A stretch of 37,307 bases of DNA from Xanthomonas cissicola (GCF_008801575.1 NZ_VZPL01000045.1:1-37307), one strand, 5' to 3'. Shown: positions 17,162 to 26,391, counted from the stretch's first letter. The notes: a model not told the origin generated them from the letters alone. Made by a program: numbers and translations.

Positions 17162-17794
17162 TCAAATCACCCGCAACGTGATCGCCTTCAAGACCGCCCG
17201 CGTGCGGTCGCGGGTGCCCAGCTTTTCCAGGATGGCGGAGACGTAGTTCTTCACCGTGCCTTCGGCCAGGAACAGGGTGCGGGCGATTTCCTTGTTGGAA
17301 TAGCCGCCGGCCAGCAGGCGCAGGATCGCCACCTCGCGCTCGCTGAAGGTCTCGCGCGGGGCCTGCTGGTCGCGGAACTGGTAGCGGGCGCGCACCGGGT
17401 CGGTGCTGACCGGCTGCAGCAGGGTGTCGCCTGCGGCGACGCGCTCGATCGCCTCGCGCAGGTCTTCCGGGGCGGCGTCCTTGAGCAGGAAGCCCTGCGC
17501 GCCGGCCTCGCTGGCGCGTAGCAGCAGGTCGCTGTCGTCGAAGGTGGTGAGCAGCAGCACCGGGGTGCGGTCGCCGCGGGCGCGCAGGTGCTCCAGTGCC
17601 TGGATGCCGTCCAGGCCGGGCATCCGGATGTCGCTGAGCACCACGTCCACCGTGTGGATGGCGAGCGCATCCAGCAGGCCCTGGCCGTCGTCGGCCTCGC
17701 ACACCACCTCCACGCCCTGCTGCTGCAGCAACGCGCGCAGGCCGGCGCGCACCAGGATCTGGTCGTCGGCCAGGGCAATACGACGTGAACTCAT
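17162..17794 (-). CDS. NarL/FixJ-type response regulator
   Basis: This is a 210-residue two-component response regulator. The receiver domain (1-120) has acidic Asp10 and Asp11, phosphoacceptor Asp55 in VVLSDIRMPG, Thr in LLLTTFDD and Lys in FLLKDAAPED. A LuxR-type helix-turn-helix occupies about 145-205 (TFSEREVAILRLLAGGYSNK, then EIARTLFLAEGTVKNYVSAI). It overlaps the upstream histidine kinase gene by 4 bp, so the two are co-translated and are cognate partners. The pair resembles DesK/DesR and LiaS/LiaR systems that respond to membrane state, but the signal is not shown by the sequence. It is followed by a heptamer element. Confidence 0.93.
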   Translation of the reverse strand: MSSRRIALADDQILVRAGLRALLQQQGVEVVCEADDGQGLLDALAIHTVDVVLSDIRMPGLDGIQALEHLRARGDRTPVLLLTTFDDSDLLLRASEAGAQGFLLKDAAPEDLREAIERVAAGDTLLQPVSTDPVRARYQFRDQQAPRETFSEREVAILRLLAGGYSNKEIARTLFLAEGTVKNYVSAILEKLGTRDRTRAVLKAITLRVI

Positions 17795-18894
17795 ACCGGT
17801 AGTCTCGCGATCAGATGCATGCCGCCCGTGGGTGTGCGGCCAAGGTCCAGCTGGCCGTGCAGTGCGGCCAGGCGTTCGCGCATGCCGGTAATGCCGTTGC
17901 CTTCGCGGATGCGCTCGGCGCGGCGGCCATCGTCGCAGATGTCCACGTGCAGCTGTGCGCCTTCGCAGTGCAGGTGCACGGCCACTTCATCGGCATCGGC
18001 ATGCCGCACGGCGTTGGTCAGTGCCTCCTGCACCAGCCGCAGCAGCAGCTCGGCCACGCGCGCATCGGTGACACGCACGTCGGCATCGATCTGCAGGCGC
18101 AGCGTCGGGCGCGGGAACGGGGCGGCCAGTGCACGCAAGGCGGTCTGCAGGTCCAGGCCCTGGTCGTCGCGCAGCGATTGCACCACGTTGCGGATGTCCG
18201 ACAGCAGTTCGGCCGACAACTGTTCCACCACCGCCACCTCGTCGCGCTGTGGCAGGGCCGGGTCGGCGCTGAGCAGGCGCAGATTGATGCGCATGGCGGT
18301 GAGCTTGTGCCCGGCCACATCGTGCAACTCGCGCGCCAGCCGCAAACGCTCGGCATCGCGCGCACTGTCGGCCAGCAACGCGCGGGTGGCCAGCAGATCG
18401 GCGTTGACGTGGGCCAAGGCGTCGCGCGCCCGCTCGGCACTGCGGGCGTAATGCGCGGTGAGTGCGGCAAAGGCCTGGAAGCCGGCATAGATGCTGACGA
18501 TCAACAAGGCGCGATCGAAGCCTGCGTGCACCAGCACCGCGTACATGCCAGCGTTCAACGCCAGTGCCAGCAGCAGCACGCGCAACGGCGGCCAGGTCAT
18601 GCCCGCCTGCGCCACTAGCATCACCAGCAGGACCGGCGCGGTGCCGGCACGCGGCTCTATCCAGACCAGCAGCAATGCCAGGACCGCCTGCAGCAACGTG
18701 GCGACAGTGCGCAAGGCATGCAGCGACGGCAACACGGTGTGCAGCAGGAACAAGGCGGTGAAGCCGGCCAGCACGCCCCAGCGCCAGGCGCCCTGCGGTG
18801 ACGCATCGGGCATGAACGACAACGCCACCGCCGCAATGGTGAACGCGCCGGCCAGGCGCAGCGGATGCGAGAGATGACTCAGGGAAGAATGCAT
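17791..18894 (-). CDS. DesK-like membrane sensor histidine kinase
   Basis: 367 residues from ATG at 18894 (MHSSLSHLSHPLRLAGAFTI). In-frame starts further up give no membrane-protein features. The N-terminal 150 residues form about five transmembrane helices with little periplasmic sequence, so an intramembrane signal is plausible. A HisKA_3 dimerisation helix follows with RLRLARELHDVAGHKLTAM and phosphoacceptor His191. The HATPase domain has N-box NAVRHADADEVAVHL and G-boxes DDGRR and GNGITGMRERL. It is the partner of the overlapping response regulator and would phosphorylate its Asp55. The divergent neighbour is an ICMT-like membrane methyltransferase, a possible target. Confidence 0.92.
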   Translation of the reverse strand: MHSSLSHLSHPLRLAGAFTIAAVALSFMPDASPQGAWRWGVLAGFTALFLLHTVLPSLHALRTVATLLQAVLALLLVWIEPRAGTAPVLLVMLVAQAGMTWPPLRVLLLALALNAGMYAVLVHAGFDRALLIVSIYAGFQAFAALTAHYARSAERARDALAHVNADLLATRALLADSARDAERLRLARELHDVAGHKLTAMRINLRLLSADPALPQRDEVAVVEQLSAELLSDIRNVVQSLRDDQGLDLQTALRALAAPFPRPTLRLQIDADVRVTDARVAELLLRLVQEALTNAVRHADADEVAVHLHCEGAQLHVDICDDGRRAERIREGNGITGMRERLAALHGQLDLGRTPTGGMHLIARLPV

Positions 18895-19049
18895 GCGGCG
18901 ATGCTGACGGCCGCGCGGCCACTCGGCAATGGTGCGCGTGCAGAAAGTGACTTCCGGCAGGTGCGATCGATGACCTGCGGCCCCTGCGATCCATGCGGCG
19001 CGTGCGCACACTGGCATCACCCCGCCACCCATCGCCACGGAGTCACACC

Positions 19050-19616
19050 ATGTCTGCTTCCAGTCTGTTTCTCGCCCTCACTCTGGTCTGGGGAGGCTAT
19101 GAAATGCTGCTCAGCCGCCGTCGCCGCGCCAACGATGGCGGCGCGCACGACCAGGGCACGCTGCAGCAGCTGTGGTGGGTGCTGTCTGTGGCGGTAGCCA
19201 TTGCGGTGGCGCTGGCCTATAGCGGGCTGGCGCGCTGGCCGCAGGGCTGGTACGCACCGCTGCAGTGGGCCGGCTGCGCCCTGATCGTCAGTGGGCTGGC
19301 GTTGCGCGTATGGGCCATCCAGGTGCTGGCACGCTGGTTCACGGTGGATGTGACCATCCAGTCAGACCACCAACTGGTTCGCAGCGGCCCATACCGCTGG
19401 CTGCGTCACCCGTCCTATACCGGCGCGCTGATGGCGTTCTACGGGCTGGCGCTGGGCATGGGCAATGCGTTGTCGGTAGCGGCGATCGTGGTGCCGGTGA
19501 CGTTGGCGTTTCTGCACCGCATCCGGATCGAAGAGGCCGCGTTGCGGCGTGCGTTTCCGGTTGCCTACCCGGCCTATGCCGCGCAGAGCCGGCGCCTGCT
19601 GCCGCTGGTGTGGTGA
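19050..19616 (+). CDS. Isoprenylcysteine carboxyl methyltransferase-like membrane protein
   Basis: 188 residues from ATG at 19050 with GGAG 7 nt upstream. It is a multi-pass inner-membrane protein with about four or five hydrophobic helices. The conserved C-terminal half carries LVRSGPYRWLRHPSYTGAL and a later RIRIEEAALRRAF, the SAM-binding signature shared by ICMT and phospholipid methyltransferase families. Bacterial members methylate small or lipid substrates that are mostly unknown. It is divergent from the DesK-like kinase, with 155 bp between the starts, so regulation by that two-component system is possible but only inferred. Confidence 0.85.
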   Translation: MSASSLFLALTLVWGGYEMLLSRRRRANDGGAHDQGTLQQLWWVLSVAVAIAVALAYSGLARWPQGWYAPLQWAGCALIVSGLALRVWAIQVLARWFTVDVTIQSDHQLVRSGPYRWLRHPSYTGALMAFYGLALGMGNALSVAAIVVPVTLAFLHRIRIEEAALRRAFPVAYPAYAAQSRRLLPLVW

Positions 19617-19823
19617 GGTCGGCAGGCGCGGATGGCACGCAGCAGCGCTTCGCGCGCTCGTACACCGGTTCGGCATGTGCTGCATGCACGTGCGCGCAGT
19701 GCCGCACTGTCTGGCGTCGGCGTGCATCGGTCGATGTGCGACGGCCGCCACCGCAGCCAGGCTGGTGCGCTGCGTACCATCGAGCTCCACGCGCCGCATC
19801 CCCATCGTTGCCAGGAGAGTTGC

Positions 19824-20246
19824 ATGCTTGCCCGCATTTATGCCGTTGTCGCCCTCGCCGGACTGCTTGGCAGCGCTGCCGCCAACGCTGCCGATCTGGA
19901 CGTGGGCGTCAGCGGCCTGCGCTCGCAGCAAGGCAAGCTGCGCGTTGCGGTGATAGCCGCGCCCGCGCAGTTGGATGGCGCACAGCCGCCTGTGCAGGCG
20001 CAGACGGTGCCGATCACCAGCACCACGCCGCAGATCCAGTTCAAGAACCTTGCCCCGGGGCGCTACGCGGTGATGATTAATCACGACGAAAACAGCAATG
20101 GCAAGTTGGACACCAACCTGATCGGCATGCCGGTGGAAGGCTACGGCTTCAGCAACAACCCGACCGGCATGCGCAAACCCGACTTCGACGAGATCGTCTT
20201 CGAGCTGCCGGCTGCCGGCAAACGCATCAGCGTGCAGATGCGCTGA
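19824..20246 (+). CDS. Exported DUF2141 protein
   Basis: 140 residues from ATG at 19824, preceded by AGGAGAG. A signal peptide (MLARIYAVVALAGLLGSAAA, then NAA) leads into an all-beta domain with LRVAVIAAP, FKNLAPGRYAVMINHDENSN and GYGFSNNPTG. These are the hallmark segments of the DUF2141 family of periplasmic or secreted proteins, and NHDENSNGKLDTN looks like a calcium-loop-type turn. The next gene starts 26 bp downstream, so it is probably co-transcribed with the carotenoid oxygenase. In other bacteria DUF2141 genes also lie near carotenoid genes, which supports the link. Molecular function unknown. Confidence 0.85.
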   Translation: MLARIYAVVALAGLLGSAAANAADLDVGVSGLRSQQGKLRVAVIAAPAQLDGAQPPVQAQTVPITSTTPQIQFKNLAPGRYAVMINHDENSNGKLDTNLIGMPVEGYGFSNNPTGMRKPDFDEIVFELPAAGKRISVQMR

Positions 20247-20272
20247 CGCCGGCACGCGCAAGGAAAACTGCC

Positions 20273-21790
20273 ATGCACCGCCGTCGCTTTCTGCAGTCCT
20301 TGCTGGCCGCCAGCGGCAGCGCCGCACTCGGTAGCTGGGCTGTGCGCAGCCTGCCGGCCCAGGCCGCAGAAGCGGCGGCGTTTCATGCGCAATTGCAACG
20401 CACCCCGTGGCTGCTGGGCTGGCGCAGCGTCACCAGCCCGACCTTTGCCCCGACCACGGCAACACTGCAGGGCACGCTGCCCGATGGGCTGGCCGGCAGC
20501 CTGTATCGCAACGGCCCGGCCTGGACCGAGCGTGCGGGATTCCGCTACGCGCACTGGTTCGATGGCGACGGCATGGTGCACCGCTGGCGCCTGGGCGGGG
20601 CGCAGGTGCAGCACCAGGCGCGCATGGTGGCCACGCACAAGTTCACCCGGGAGCAGCAGGCCGGTCGCTTTTTGTATCGCGCTGCCGGCACCTCGGTGCC
20701 GGACATGCAGCCGGGCCGCAACAACGACGACGTCAACACCGCCAATACCTCGGTGGCGATGCTCAATGGGCGCCTATTTGCGTTATGGGAAGCCGGCTCG
20801 GCGATCGAACTGGATCCGGATGCGTTGGACACGCTTGGCCCGGTGACCTGGCGCGACGATCTGGCGGCAATGCCGTTCTCGGCGCATCCGTTGATCGATG
20901 ACGACGGCAGCGCCTGGAATTTCGGCTCGATCGGCGTGATCGGCTCGACCGGGGTGGTGATCTGGCAGTTGGGCGCCGATGCGACGCTGCGCAACGTGCA
21001 GCTGATGCACACCGATGCGCCCGGCTACCTGCACAGCTTTGCGATGACGCAGCGCCATCTGATCTTCGTGCTGGCGCCCTACAAGCGGCTTGAGGGCGAC
21101 GGCGCGTTCTTCGAACAGTTGCGCTTCACCCCGGACGCGCCGTGCCGGATTGCGGTGGTGCCCAAGGACGCGCTGGACCAACCGCGCTGGTTCGAGGCCG
21201 ACTTCGCAGTGGCCTATCACTTTGCCGATGCCTACGAACACCGCAACCGCATCGTGGCGCGCGCGGTGGTGCATACCGATCCGGAAGAAGCACGTTCGCC
21301 GATGCGCGCGGCCATGCTCGGCGATGCGCATGCGCAGCCGGCCGCGGTGCAGCTGCGCAGCCTGCATCTGGATCTGCGCAGCGGCCGCGCGCACTGGCAG
21401 GCGCACCCGGTGGACAACCTGGAGCTGCCGTTGTTCGACCGCCGCACCCCCGGCACGCGCGGCGCCCGGCTGTATGCACCGTGCATCGACGGGCCGAACA
21501 CCTCGCCGTTTCTCAATGCGGTTGCCGGCTACGACCTGGAGCGCGACCGCCGCCAGGTGCACCGCTACGGCCCGGAGGTGCTGGCCGAGGAACACGTGTT
21601 CGTGCCCAGACCCGGCAGCCAGCGTCCCGATGACGGCTGGCTGGTCGGCACCGTGCTGGACACCGCGCATGCCCGCAGCGGGCTGATGGTGCTGGACGCG
21701 CGCCACATCGATGCGGGACCGATCGCCGAAGCCTGGCTGCCGTATGCGTTGCCGCTGGGTTTTCATGGGCATTTTGCGGCTGCCGGGTGA
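20273..21790 (+). CDS. Carotenoid cleavage oxygenase family protein (Tat-exported)
   Basis: 505 residues with a twin-arginine type signal (MHRRRFLQSLLAASGSAALG), unusual because it implies a folded periplasmic enzyme. The four Fe(II) ligands of the RPE65/CCO seven-bladed propeller are visible: His205 (FSAHPLID), His254 (YLHSFAMT), His316 (AYHFADAYE) and His498 (GFHGHF). The family uses O2 to split a double bond in carotenoids, apocarotenoids or stilbenes. The genus makes xanthomonadins rather than ordinary carotenoids, so the substrate may come from the plant; lignostilbene-type cleavage is the alternative. It is in an operon with the DUF2141 gene and ends 1 bp from a convergent hydrolase gene. 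Confidence 0.9.
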   Translation: MHRRRFLQSLLAASGSAALGSWAVRSLPAQAAEAAAFHAQLQRTPWLLGWRSVTSPTFAPTTATLQGTLPDGLAGSLYRNGPAWTERAGFRYAHWFDGDGMVHRWRLGGAQVQHQARMVATHKFTREQQAGRFLYRAAGTSVPDMQPGRNNDDVNTANTSVAMLNGRLFALWEAGSAIELDPDALDTLGPVTWRDDLAAMPFSAHPLIDDDGSAWNFGSIGVIGSTGVVIWQLGADATLRNVQLMHTDAPGYLHSFAMTQRHLIFVLAPYKRLEGDGAFFEQLRFTPDAPCRIAVVPKDALDQPRWFEADFAVAYHFADAYEHRNRIVARAVVHTDPEEARSPMRAAMLGDAHAQPAAVQLRSLHLDLRSGRAHWQAHPVDNLELPLFDRRTPGTRGARLYAPCIDGPNTSPFLNAVAGYDLERDRRQVHRYGPEVLAEEHVFVPRPGSQRPDDGWLVGTVLDTAHARSGLMVLDARHIDAGPIAEAWLPYALPLGFHGHFAAAG

Positions 21791-21791
21791 G

Positions 21792-23042
21792 TCAGCGTCC
21801 CGGTAGCGCTTGCACTGCCGTCGCCTGGCCGGCAGCGGGCGCCGCCTGCTGCCTGAGCTCCACGGCATACGCCCACAGATCGTCGAAGAGCTGCGCATTG
21901 ACCCTGGCATCGCTGCTGTCCAGGGAGGTGTTGCTGATCAGCACCACCGCATTGTCGTGCGCCAGGTCCGACAGCATCTCGGTGTGCACGCCCGGGTCCG
22001 AGCCGCCGTGGCCGATGCGGGTGACGTTGTACTTGGTGGACAAGAAGATGCCGGAGTTCTTCTCGTTCAAGGCGACATTGTCGGGCGTGTTGGCGGCGGT
22101 GTACTGGAAACGCAGCATCTGCGCGGTGGTGGTGGTATCCAAAATACGCACGCCCTGGTACTGCCCGCCATCGAGCAGGGCGATGAACAGCCTGGAGAGG
22201 TCGTTGACGCTGGTGCGCACGCCGCCGTCGGGGTAGGTGGTGAGTTCGTACGGCGGGATCGGCACGCTCACACCGAACTGGCTCACATACAGCGTGGCCT
22301 GGGCGGCGGCCGGCAGATCGGCCGCATGCCAGGCAGTGTGCTGCATGCCCAGTGGCGCGAAGATGCGCGTGTGCGTGTAGCGCTCCAGCGACTGGCCCAC
22401 CGCGCGAGCGACGATGTAGCCCACCAGGCCGGCACCGATGTTGGAGTATTCGCGATGCGTGCCGGGTTTGACCGGCAGGTAGTTCTGCGCCTGGTAGTCG
22501 CGTCCGCCGGGCGCCAGATAGCCGCGCAAGAAGTCGCCCAACGGCGCGACCGGCAGGCCTTGCCAGCGATAGGTGCCGCGGTAGACCTCCCAGCGGTCGG
22601 TCAGGCTGGAGGTGTGCGTGGCCAGTTGCCGCAGGGTGATCGGCACCTGCGGAAACTGCGGGTTGCGCACGGCGAACGGCAGATAGGTGTTGATGTCCGC
22701 ATCCAGCGCCAGCTTGCCGTCCTGCACCGCCTGCATCAGCGCCACGCCGGTCACGGTCTTGCTGATCGAGCCGATGTTCATGACGGTGTCGGGCGTGAAT
22801 GGCGTGCCGCGCGCACGGTCGGCAAAACCGACGCCGCCGGTCCAGACCACCTTGCGGTCGCGGATGATCGCCGCGCCCAGGCCGACGATGCCGGCGGCGT
22901 CCATGTGTTGCTGGAGTGTGCGTGTGATGGCGTCCGGCGCGGCCGACCGACCCGGCCCGCCCGCCCACGCCTGACCACTGCAAAGCACACCGATCGCCAG
23001 CCCGATCTTTACCGTCCATCCCGCTGCTGTGCCTGCACGCAT
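21792..23042 (-). CDS. Beta-lactamase-fold serine hydrolase (class C / EstB-like)
   Basis: 416 residues from ATG at 23042, which follows AAGGAGGG; the frame upstream is basic and non-coding in style. The signal peptide ends near SGQAWAGG. The catalytic motif SxxK is SISK (Ser92, Lys95). The YxN motif is YSN (Tyr199, in REYSNIGAG), and the third motif is HGG in IGHGGSDPG. This fold covers AmpC beta-lactamases, DD-peptidases and esterases, and no feature here fixes the substrate. It need not confer resistance. It faces the carotenoid oxygenase gene tail to tail with a 1-bp gap and no evident terminator. Confidence 0.88.
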   Translation of the reverse strand: MRAGTAAGWTVKIGLAIGVLCSGQAWAGGPGRSAAPDAITRTLQQHMDAAGIVGLGAAIIRDRKVVWTGGVGFADRARGTPFTPDTVMNIGSISKTVTGVALMQAVQDGKLALDADINTYLPFAVRNPQFPQVPITLRQLATHTSSLTDRWEVYRGTYRWQGLPVAPLGDFLRGYLAPGGRDYQAQNYLPVKPGTHREYSNIGAGLVGYIVARAVGQSLERYTHTRIFAPLGMQHTAWHAADLPAAAQATLYVSQFGVSVPIPPYELTTYPDGGVRTSVNDLSRLFIALLDGGQYQGVRILDTTTTAQMLRFQYTAANTPDNVALNEKNSGIFLSTKYNVTRIGHGGSDPGVHTEMLSDLAHDNAVVLISNTSLDSSDARVNAQLFDDLWAYAVELRQQAAPAAGQATAVQALPGR

Positions 23043-23298
23043 GGCGCCCTCCTTCCGTGATGTGGTTGCTGCAGATGCCCCACGTGGGCGGCGCCGGCAA
23101 GCGCCAGCGCCAGCGCCGCTGCGGCAGCAGACGCAGTCTTGCAACCGATCAGTGCCGATGCCAGCGCGATGCGACCAAACCGCCCATGCGCCCGACGAAA
23201 CGCCGCGTGCAGCGCGTGCGGCCTGCCGCTGCAGCGGTCCACCTGCCACCGATGGTCTTACACTCGGCGGCTCCCCTGCCGCTGCCGTCCCGTCTTCG

Positions 23299-24465
23299 AT
23301 GATCATTTCCGCCGCTTCCGACTACCGCGCCGCCGCCGAAGCACGCCTGCCGCCCTTCCTGTTCCAGTACATCGATGGCGGCGCGTATGCCGAGCACACC
23401 TTGCGGCGCAATGTCTCGGACCTGGCCGATGTGGCGCTGCGCCAGCGGGTGCTGCGCAATATGTCGGATCTGCGCCTGAGCACCGAGCTGTTCGGCGAAA
23501 CCCTGGCGATGCCGGTGGCCTTGGCGCCGGTCGGCCTCACCGGCATGTATGCACGCCGCGGCGAAGTGCAGGCCGCGCGTGCGGCGGCCGCGCGCGGTAT
23601 TCCGTTCACCCTGTCCACGGTGTCGGTGTGCCCGATCGAAGAAGTGGCGCCGGCCATCGAACGGCCGATGTGGTTCCAGCTCTATGTGCTCAAGGACCGT
23701 GGCTTCATGCGCAATGCGCTGGAGCGCGCCAAGGCGGCGGGCGTGACCACGCTGGTGTTCACCGTGGACATGCCCACGCCCGGCGCGCGCTACCGCGATG
23801 CGCACTCGGGCATGAGCGGGCCCAACGCCTCGCTGCGGCGCATGCTGCAGGCGGTGACGCACCCGCGCTGGGCGTGGGACGTAGGCTTGCTCGGCAAACC
23901 GCACGATCTGGGCAACATCTCCGCCTACCGCGGCAGCCCCACCGGCCTGCAGGATTACATCGGCTGGCTGGGCGCCAACTTCGACCCGTCAATCGCCTGG
24001 AAAGACCTGGAATGGATCCGCGAATTCTGGACCGGGCCGATGGTGATCAAGGGCATCCTGGACCCGGAGGACGCACGCGATGCGGTGCGCTTCGGTGCCG
24101 ACGGCATCGTGGTCTCCAACCACGGCGGCCGTCAGCTCGACGGCGTGCTGTCCAGCGCACGCGCACTACCGGCCATTGCCGATGCGGTGAAGGGCGAGCT
24201 GAAGATTCTGGCCGATTCGGGCATCCGCAGCGGGCTGGATGTGGTGCGCATGCTCGCGCTCGGTGCCGATGCGGTATTGCTGGGGCGCGCGTTCGTCTAC
24301 GCGTTGGCGGCCGCCGGGCAGGCCGGCGTGGAAAACCTGCTGACCCTGATCGAAAAGGAAATGCGCGTGGCGATGACGCTGACCGGCACGCATTCCATCG
24401 CCGACATCAGCGCCGAGGCGTTGAGCCGGGTGACGCGCGAGCGGGCCGATGCGATCTCGCCATAA
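23299..24465 (+). CDS. lldD: FMN-dependent L-lactate dehydrogenase
   Basis: 388 residues from ATG at 23299 ([20 protein letters not shown]); no strong ribosome site precedes it. It is a TIM-barrel alpha-hydroxy-acid dehydrogenase that oxidises L-lactate to pyruvate and passes electrons to the respiratory chain at the inner membrane. Visible are [30 protein letters not shown], the FMN-phosphate region [17 protein letters not shown], Lys in MVIKGIL, and the active-site [10 protein letters not shown] with His275, the same number as in the E. coli enzyme. The length matches LldD (about 380-396), and the regulator and permease of the E. coli operon are absent here. The neighbouring ku gene is convergent. 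Confidence 0.92.
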   Translation: MIISAASDYRAAAEARLPPFLFQYIDGGAYAEHTLRRNVSDLADVALRQRVLRNMSDLRLSTELFGETLAMPVALAPVGLTGMYARRGEVQAARAAAARGIPFTLSTVSVCPIEEVAPAIERPMWFQLYVLKDRGFMRNALERAKAAGVTTLVFTVDMPTPGARYRDAHSGMSGPNASLRRMLQAVTHPRWAWDVGLLGKPHDLGNISAYRGSPTGLQDYIGWLGANFDPSIAWKDLEWIREFWTGPMVIKGILDPEDARDAVRFGADGIVVSNHGGRQLDGVLSSARALPAIADAVKGELKILADSGIRSGLDVVRMLALGADAVLLGRAFVYALAAAGQAGVENLLTLIEKEMRVAMTLTGTHSIADISAEALSRVTRERADAISP

Positions 24466-24602
24466 AGCCGCTAAACCGTAGCGCATAATCGACTGCTGTG
24501 AGCGGTTCGCCAGGCAGCGGACCGAAAGTGCATGACCGGTCGCGGCGAAGCGCGCGCCGATAGGCGGGGATGCCACGCTTGCAGTCGGTTCTGCGAACCT
24601 GC

Positions 24603-25562
24603 CTACCCCGCCTTACGCCTGGGCGCGGCCGTCTTGGCCGCAGTCTTTTTGGTCGTCTTGCCTGCTGCCTTCTTGACGGCCTTCTTCGCCGCTTTTTTGG
24701 TTGCCGTTTTCTTCGCGGGTGCGCTTGCCGTGTCGGCCGTGCTGGATTTCTTGGCTGGCGTACGCGTATTGGCCTGCAGGCTCTTCTGCAACAACGACAT
24801 GAAGTCCACCACGTTGGTGGTGGCGTCTTCGTGCTGAGGGGGCTCGACGTCCACGGTGGTGGTGCCGCCCTTTTCCTGGATGCGCTTGCGCAAGATCTTT
24901 TCCAGCTTGCCGCGGAATTCGTCGTGGTAATCCTCCGGCTGCCAGGTACCGGACATCGACTCGATCAGCTGCTTGGCCATCTCCTGTTCCTTGGGCGTGA
25001 TGCGGTACTCGCCCACCGCACCGGCCGGCAGCTTGAAATCCTGCGGGTCCACCACCTCCTGCTGATAACGCAGCAGCAACAAGATCAATGCATCGCCCTG
25101 CGGCATCACCGCCGCCAGATACTCGCGGGTGCGGATCACCACCTTGGCAATGCCCACCTTGCCGGTGTCGCGCAAGGTTTCGCGCAAGAGCACGTATCCC
25201 TTTTCGGCCTTCTTGCCCGGCACCAGGATGTAGGGCTTTTCGAAATAGCGTGGATCGATGTCGGCTGCATCGACGAAGGTTTCCACCTCTACCGTTTCAT
25301 GGCTTTCCGGCGCCGCAGAGCGAATATCCTGTTCTTCGACGATGACGTAGCTGCCCTTGTCGTATTCGAATGCCTTGACGATCTCCTTCCACGGCACCTC
25401 GTCGCCGGTGTCGGCATTGACGCGTTCGAAGCGGATCGGTTTTTTGTCGCGCGAATCCAGCATCCGGAAATGCAGATCCACCTTGCGTTCGCCCGACATC
25501 AACGACACGGGCACGTTGAGCAAGCCGAAGGAAAGGGTGCCGGTCCAGATCGGTCGTGCCAT
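24603..25562 (-). CDS. ku: Ku, DNA end-binding protein of bacterial NHEJ
   Basis: 319 residues from ATG at 25562. Ku homodimers form a ring on DNA double-strand ends and recruit the ligase LigD. The start MARPIWTGTLSFGLLNVPVS is the classic Ku N-terminus, followed by VDLHFRMLDSRDKKPIRFER, YFEKPYILVPGKKAEKGYVL and ALILLLLRYQQEVVDP. The last about 50 residues are a Lys/Ala/Thr-rich tail (PAKKTATKKAAKKAVKKAAG), the kind of extension that adds DNA binding in some bacterial Ku proteins. The start codon shares its A with the stop codon of an upstream gene (TGATG), implying coupled translation. No ligD is in the window. Confidence 0.95.
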   Translation of the reverse strand: MARPIWTGTLSFGLLNVPVSLMSGERKVDLHFRMLDSRDKKPIRFERVNADTGDEVPWKEIVKAFEYDKGSYVIVEEQDIRSAAPESHETVEVETFVDAADIDPRYFEKPYILVPGKKAEKGYVLLRETLRDTGKVGIAKVVIRTREYLAAVMPQGDALILLLLRYQQEVVDPQDFKLPAGAVGEYRITPKEQEMAKQLIESMSGTWQPEDYHDEFRGKLEKILRKRIQEKGGTTTVDVEPPQHEDATTNVVDFMSLLQKSLQANTRTPAKKSSTADTASAPAKKTATKKAAKKAVKKAAGKTTKKTAAKTAAPRRKAG

Positions 25563-25956
25563 CAGTGCGCTGCTCCATGAATTGCGGCTTCGGGAATGTG
25601 GTCCAGGGCCAGCCAGGCATCCTCGACAATGTCGCGCACATGCGGCCAGTCCAGTCGCGAGGCTCCACGCATGCTGTCCCACTGCGCAGCCAGGGCCTGC
25701 TCGCAATCGATATCGGCCCCACGCGGCCAATCGGCGGCGTGGGTGATCCGCGCAAACGCATAGGCCGGCGATAAATCGCGCCAGGTGGGCCCACCACGCC
25801 GACGGCGGCGCTGGTATCGGCCAGGCTGTAGCAGTGGAAGTCCTGCGCCACGCCCGCGGTGTCCGGCATGCGTGCACTGCGCGCGCGCCTGGGCGGAGCG
25901 GGCTCGACATGGGCACTGAACAGGCGACGGTCGGGACGGCGATCCTGGGGGCGCAT
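25562..25956 (-). pseudogene. Hypothetical gene coupled to ku, frameshifted
   Basis: From ATG at 25956 (MRPQDRRPDRRLFSAHVEPA) the frame looks coding as far as SLADTSAAVGVVG. It then turns into Pro/Arg-rich nonsense. A neighbouring frame takes over with TWRDLSPAYAFARITHAADW and WPHVRDIVEDAWLALDHIPEA, and ends in TGA sharing a base with the ku start. Adding one G at the GGGCCC around 25789-25794 joins the two into one protein of about 131 residues. Either the gene has lost a base or the sequence has an error there. The protein is soluble in appearance and unrecognised. Its coupling to ku suggests a link to DNA-end repair or stress. Confidence 0.6.
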
Positions 25957-26107
25957 GGGCGGCTCCACGGTGCGGCATTGGGGGCTGACATCAGTAACGC
26001 CGCTGCCGTGAGCCATGCGTGAGAAATTCGCTTGCGCTGCGCGATTTGCGCGCCCTTCACCGCGGGCGCGGTGAACTGCCTGCCCATCTTGCTGTCAGGA
26101 GTCCACC

Positions 26108-26287
26108 ATGTCCCGCGACCCGTTACGCGACCAACCCAGCCAGCCGGGCGAACAGCATGGCAAGCGCGATGCCGAACACCATGAAGATCGCGGCGCTGGC
26201 GATGCACCCGGGCGCCTGATTCCAGCCGATGACCAGACGCCGGCCAAGAAGCCGGGAAGCGCGCCATCAACGGGAATCGATGACTGA
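26108..26287 (+). CDS. Small hydrophilic protein
   Basis: 59 residues from ATG at 26108, with a good ribosome site (CAGGAG, 7 nt before the start). The sequence is highly charged and lacks aromatic residues: MSRDPLRDQPSQPGEQHGKR at the start, PAKKPGSAPSTGIDD at the end, suggesting a disordered protein. It is divergent from the ku operon (151 bp between starts) and has its own hairpin terminator overlapping the stop codon. Function unknown. The clean start signal and terminator are the main reasons for calling it real. Confidence 0.55.
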   Translation: MSRDPLRDQPSQPGEQHGKRDAEHHEDRGAGDAPGRLIPADDQTPAKKPGSAPSTGIDD

Positions 26288-26306
26288 CAGGCGTTCCTGA
26301 CAGTCA
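26281..26306 (+). terminator. Hairpin terminator of the 59-residue gene
   Basis: TGACTGACAGG and CCTGACAGTCA form an 11-bp arm pair with one A-A mismatch around CGTT, followed by TTTG. It overlaps the stop codon. The right arm also forms part of a second small palindrome, CAGTCA-TT-TGACTG (26301-26314). Confidence 0.5.
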
Positions 26307-26391
26307 TTTGACTGAAGCGTGGTGTCGTAAGGCAAGCCAACAGGCACCAGTCCATGTCGTGGCCACTGCGGCAAACCTCGCACCGCGTCGC

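Noticed and set aside
18897..19049. Upstream in-frame starts for the histidine kinase (to 19038)
   Set aside because: They add a polar stretch without helices and would overlap the promoter region of the divergent methyltransferase gene. The ATG at 18894 starts the first membrane-protein-like sequence.
24466..24602. Readthrough extension of ku past its TAG
   Set aside because: The frame stays open downstream, but it enters the antisense of lldD and Ku already ends in a typical basic tail.
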